Source: Pelagibacteraceae bacterium TMED65 (GTDB taxonomy: Bacteria > Pseudomonadota > Alphaproteobacteria > TMED127). From it: DNA of 6,023 bases. This document shows, one piece after another, positions 5,833 to 6,023 of the stretch (positions are counted from its first letter, which is position 1; the number at the start of each line of letters is the position of its first letter). Position numbers and translations under genes: made by a program. A model generated the notes under the pieces. That model did not search any database. It saw nothing but the letters and a program-made list of their open reading frames with translations, and was not told the DNA's origin. The stretch lies in assembly GCA_002167215.1 (NCBI GenBank), contig NHDS01000035.1:43214-49236 (forward strand), written 5' to 3'.

Positions 5833-6023
5833 TTTTCAATTCCAAAAAAATATTTTTGTTCAAGTTTTTTATAAACAAAATTTATTTCCTCAATAAAAGA
5901 TTTTAAAAATTCATGTAAACCAATATCTGAAATTTTACTGGCATTTAAATTCTTAAGATTTTTATACATTAATTGTACTTTTGTTTTAGAAGTAGAGTTT
6001 TGTTTGTAAAATTTGGATAATCT
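5829..6023 (-). CDS. Alpha-E domain protein, C-terminal 64 residues (runs off the right edge)
   Basis: The minus-strand frame is open from the window edge to a TGA at 5829-5831 and gives 64 residues. These are mostly helical and end LKSFIEEINFVYKKLEQKYF followed by FGIEK. The stretch ISDIGLHEFLKSFIEEIN (residues 31-48 of the visible part) fits the closing helix of alpha-E proteins (DUF403), which usually carry a GLHEFL motif and end shortly after an aromatic pair, as here with YFF. The alpha-E domain is a large all-helical, Glu-rich domain found beside or fused to circularly permuted ATP-grasp peptide ligases. Its exact reaction is unproven. The 4-base overlap with the transglutaminase ATG supports co-translation and strengthens the identification. 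The N-terminal part, and any ATP-grasp partner, lie outside the window. Confidence 0.82.
   Translation of the reverse strand, partial: RLSKFYKQNSTSKTKVQLMYKNLKNLNASKISDIGLHEFLKSFIEEINFVYKKLEQKYFFGIEK

Overview
The window is a very AT-rich (about three quarters A+T) bacterial segment with short intergenic gaps, weak or absent Shine-Dalgarno sequences and signal-peptide proteins of Gram-negative type. An alpha-E/transglutaminase gene pair, a long TPR-methyltransferase and a YbfB-like MFS transporter all suggest a streamlined, probably marine proteobacterium, perhaps an alphaproteobacterium such as a SAR11-like lineage. This placement is an inference from composition and gene families, not a sequence match.

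Layout, left to right. Positions 1-422 (minus) hold the N-terminal 140 residues of a secreted protein that runs off the window. Positions 423-833 contain no convincing gene, only a possible eroded small ORF and a palindrome. Positions 834-1616 (minus) form a 260-residue frame for an exported, probably outer-membrane beta-barrel protein that has no ATG, GTG or TTG at its natural N-terminus. Directly divergent from it, 1644-2798 (plus) encodes an MFS permease of the YbfB/YjiJ type.

Next comes the most unusual stretch, 2803-3051: two tRNA-like sequences back to back, pointing away from each other. One is the 3' part of a tRNA-Leu(CAA) on the minus strand, with no recognisable 5' half. The other is a tRNA-His(GTG) on the plus strand, with a sound 3' half but a 5' half that breaks two acceptor pairs and the conserved U8 and G18. 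Both look like tRNA relics, of the kind left at integration sites of mobile elements. No integrase is present in the window.

The right half is entirely minus strand. The last 65 codons (64 residues and the stop) of an alpha-E domain protein overlap by 4 bases the start of a transglutaminase-like cysteine protease (5023-5832). A 562-residue TPR plus SAM-methyltransferase protein follows (3104-4792), and its stop codon lies inside a hairpin that may terminate the tRNA-His transcript from the other side. The alpha-E/transglutaminase pair belongs to a widespread but biochemically little-known predicted peptide-synthesis and processing system. Its usual ATP-grasp partner would be expected just beyond the right edge. 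I found no CRISPR array, insertion sequence or complete mobile element, and no clearly new multi-gene system.
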